Part shown: positions 6,952 to 8,220 of the stretch, in pieces
Numbering within the stretch: the stretch's first letter is position 1
Layout of the letters: every line of letters begins with the position of its first letter
The notes under the pieces: generated by a model
What the model was told of the DNA's origin: nothing
The model's input: only the letters and a program-made list of their open reading frames with translations
Databases searched by the model: none
Assembly: GCA_023441105.1 (NCBI GenBank)
Contig: JAEZQX010000412.1
Coordinates: 1-8,220, forward strand
DNA: 8,220 nt
Origin: Pseudomonadota bacterium
Lineage (GTDB): Bacteria > Pseudomonadota > Gammaproteobacteria > Burkholderiales > Burkholderiaceae
Direction: 5' to 3'
Translations under genes and position numbers: made by a program

Positions 6952-8220
6952 CTAGGGCAGCGCGAACGCCACCACCGCGTCGCCGATTTCGCTGCCAAGC
7001 GTCGGATGCCCACCGGCGGCGATGACCACGTACTGCCGGCCGCCGATCGCGTAGGTCATCGGCGTGGCGTGCCCGCCGTACGGTAGCTCTCCCGCCCACA
7101 ACAGCCGGCCGTCATCGGCGTCGAAGGCGCGCAGCAGGTTGTCCATGGTCGACCCGATGAAGACCAGGCCGCCGGCGGTGACCAGGGGGCCGCCGAAGGT
7201 CGGCGTGCCGAGGTCGAGCGACAGTCCCAGCGGCGCCAGCTTGCGGGTGTTGCCGAGCACGACCTCCCAGGCGAGTTGGCCCGACTCGAGATCGATCGCG
7301 GACAGCTTGCCCCAGGGCGGCTTGTTGCACGGCAGGCCGAGCGGCGACAGCAGCACCTCGCGGATCATGCCGTAGGGCGCACCGCGCATCAGCGAGATCT
7401 CCTTGCCGCGCTCCGCCTGACGCCGCCGCGCGGCCTCGTCGGCGGGCAGCAGGGTCACCCGATGCACCGCGTTGTTGCTGTTGACGAAGATGCGGTTGCG
7501 CGATCGGTCCACGGCGACGCCGCCCCAGTTGGCGCCGCCCGCACCCATCGGCACGAGCAGCGTGCCGGCGCCGGTGCTCGGCGGGGTGAACAGGCCCTCG
7601 TTGCGCGAGGCGGCGATGGCCTTGCGGCAGGCCGACCAGTCGAAGCCGAGCAGGCCGAAGGCTTCATCGGTGGTGATTCCGTGGGGCGAGAGCGTCGGCA
7701 GCCCGACCGACCAGGGCTGCGTGGCGGAGGTCCATTCGCCGGGCACGTCGCTGCGCGGCACCGGCCGTTCCTCGACCCTGGTCAACGGCTTGCCGGTCTC
7801 GCGATCGAGCACGAACACGAAGCCGGCCTTGGTGGCGAACACCAGCGCCGGGATTGGCGCCGTCCCGGGCGCTGCGCCGGGAGGCCGGAAGTCGAGCAGG
7901 CTCGGGCCGGCGGGAAGGTCGTAGTCCCAGAGGTCGTGGTGCACCGTCTGGAAGTGCCACACCAACTCGCCGGTGCTGCCGCGCAAGGCCACCATGCTGT
8001 TGGCATAGAGGTTGTCGCCTTTGCGCAAGCCGCCGTAGAAGTCGGGGCTGGGGCTCGACGTCGGCAGGAACACCAGGTCGCGCCCCGGGTCCACGGTGAT
8101 CGACGCCCAGACATTGGCCTGGCCGGTGCGCTGGTTGCTGCCGTCCTGCCAGGTGGGGCCGGCGACCGGGTCGGAACCGCGCGGGATCGGATCGAAGGAC
8201 CAGCGTGGCGCACCGGTGCG
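6952..8220 (-). CDS. PQQ-dependent dehydrogenase, membrane glucose/quinate dehydrogenase type (C-terminal part)
   Basis: Minus-strand gene whose start lies beyond the right edge; 422 C-terminal codons are visible, and the frame is open to base 8220 (beginning RTGAPRWSFDPIPRG). These quinoproteins oxidise sugars, polyols or quinate in the periplasm with PQQ and pass electrons to ubiquinone. Visible signatures are WQDGSNQRTGQANVWA, HHDLWDYDLPAGPSLLDF (the acidic WDxDLP active-site element at 7912-7929), ATKAGFVFVLDR with a conserved Lys at 7828-7830, GGANWGGVAVD, CNKPPWGKLSAIDL and the C-terminal ATPMTYAIGGRQYVVIAAGG. Beta-propeller W-type repeats recur throughout (for example TGELVWHF, SGQLAWEV, DGRLLWAG). 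Family members are about 780-800 residues, with an N-terminal membrane domain when full length, so roughly half is present. The PQQ-dependent class is secure; substrate and the presence of the membrane domain cannot be judged. It converges on dctM and is a separate transcription unit. Confidence 0.92.
   Translation of the reverse strand, partial: RTGAPRWSFDPIPRGSDPVAGPTWQDGSNQRTGQANVWASITVDPGRDLVFLPTSSPSPDFYGGLRKGDNLYANSMVALRGSTGELVWHFQTVHHDLWDYDLPAGPSLLDFRPPGAAPGTAPIPALVFATKAGFVFVLDRETGKPLTRVEERPVPRSDVPGEWTSATQPWSVGLPTLSPHGITTDEAFGLLGFDWSACRKAIAASRNEGLFTPPSTGAGTLLVPMGAGGANWGGVAVDRSRNRIFVNSNNAVHRVTLLPADEAARRRQAERGKEISLMRGAPYGMIREVLLSPLGLPCNKPPWGKLSAIDLESGQLAWEVVLGNTRKLAPLGLSLDLGTPTFGGPLVTAGGLVFIGSTMDNLLRAFDADDGRLLWAGELPYGGHATPMTYAIGGRQYVVIAAGGHPTLGSEIGDAVVAFALP

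Noticed and set aside
8092..8094. GTG at 8094 (minus strand) as the start of the PQQ dehydrogenase gene.
   Set aside because: The 42 codons upstream to the window edge are open and encode conserved quinoprotein sequence (WQDGSNQRTGQANVWA), so the gene continues past the window.

Overview
The window is uniformly GC-rich, densely coding DNA with strongly G/C-biased third codon positions. Tight same-strand gene packing and a complete TRAP transporter next to a PQQ dehydrogenase fit a proteobacterium, probably a beta- or alphaproteobacterium of soil or water. The genus cannot be told from the sequence. I see no RNA gene, insertion sequence, CRISPR array or phage gene. No stretch over 300 bases lacks a gene.

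Layout: (1) 1-2688, plus strand: a P2A-type (SERCA/PMCA-like) cation ATPase cut by the left edge. (2) 2706-3596: a fumarylacetoacetate-hydrolase (FAH) superfamily enzyme. (3) 3593-4060: a small single-domain cupin overlapping the FAH gene by an ATGA junction. (4) 4117-5088, about 5078-5629 and 5632-6936: the three parts of a TRAP transporter (periplasmic binding protein DctP, small membrane subunit DctQ, large membrane subunit DctM). (5) 6952 to beyond 8220, minus strand: the C-terminal part of a PQQ-dependent dehydrogenase of the membrane glucose/quinate dehydrogenase type. Its stop codon faces that of dctM across 15 bases.

The FAH, cupin and TRAP genes read as one operon: gaps are 56 bases or less and two junctions overlap. 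The simplest model is uptake of a carboxylate by the TRAP system, then processing by a metal-dependent C-C hydrolase/decarboxylase and a cupin metalloenzyme. The substrate is unknown. The ATPase lies 17 bases upstream of the FAH gene and may share its transcript, but no functional link is evident. The dehydrogenase is a separate, convergent unit.

I do not see a clearly new biological system. The points most worth checking are the FAH-cupin-TRAP pathway, a hairpin just before the binding-protein gene, the non-ATG start of dctQ, and the ion-site residues of the ATPase, including a Gln where SERCA has Glu908.
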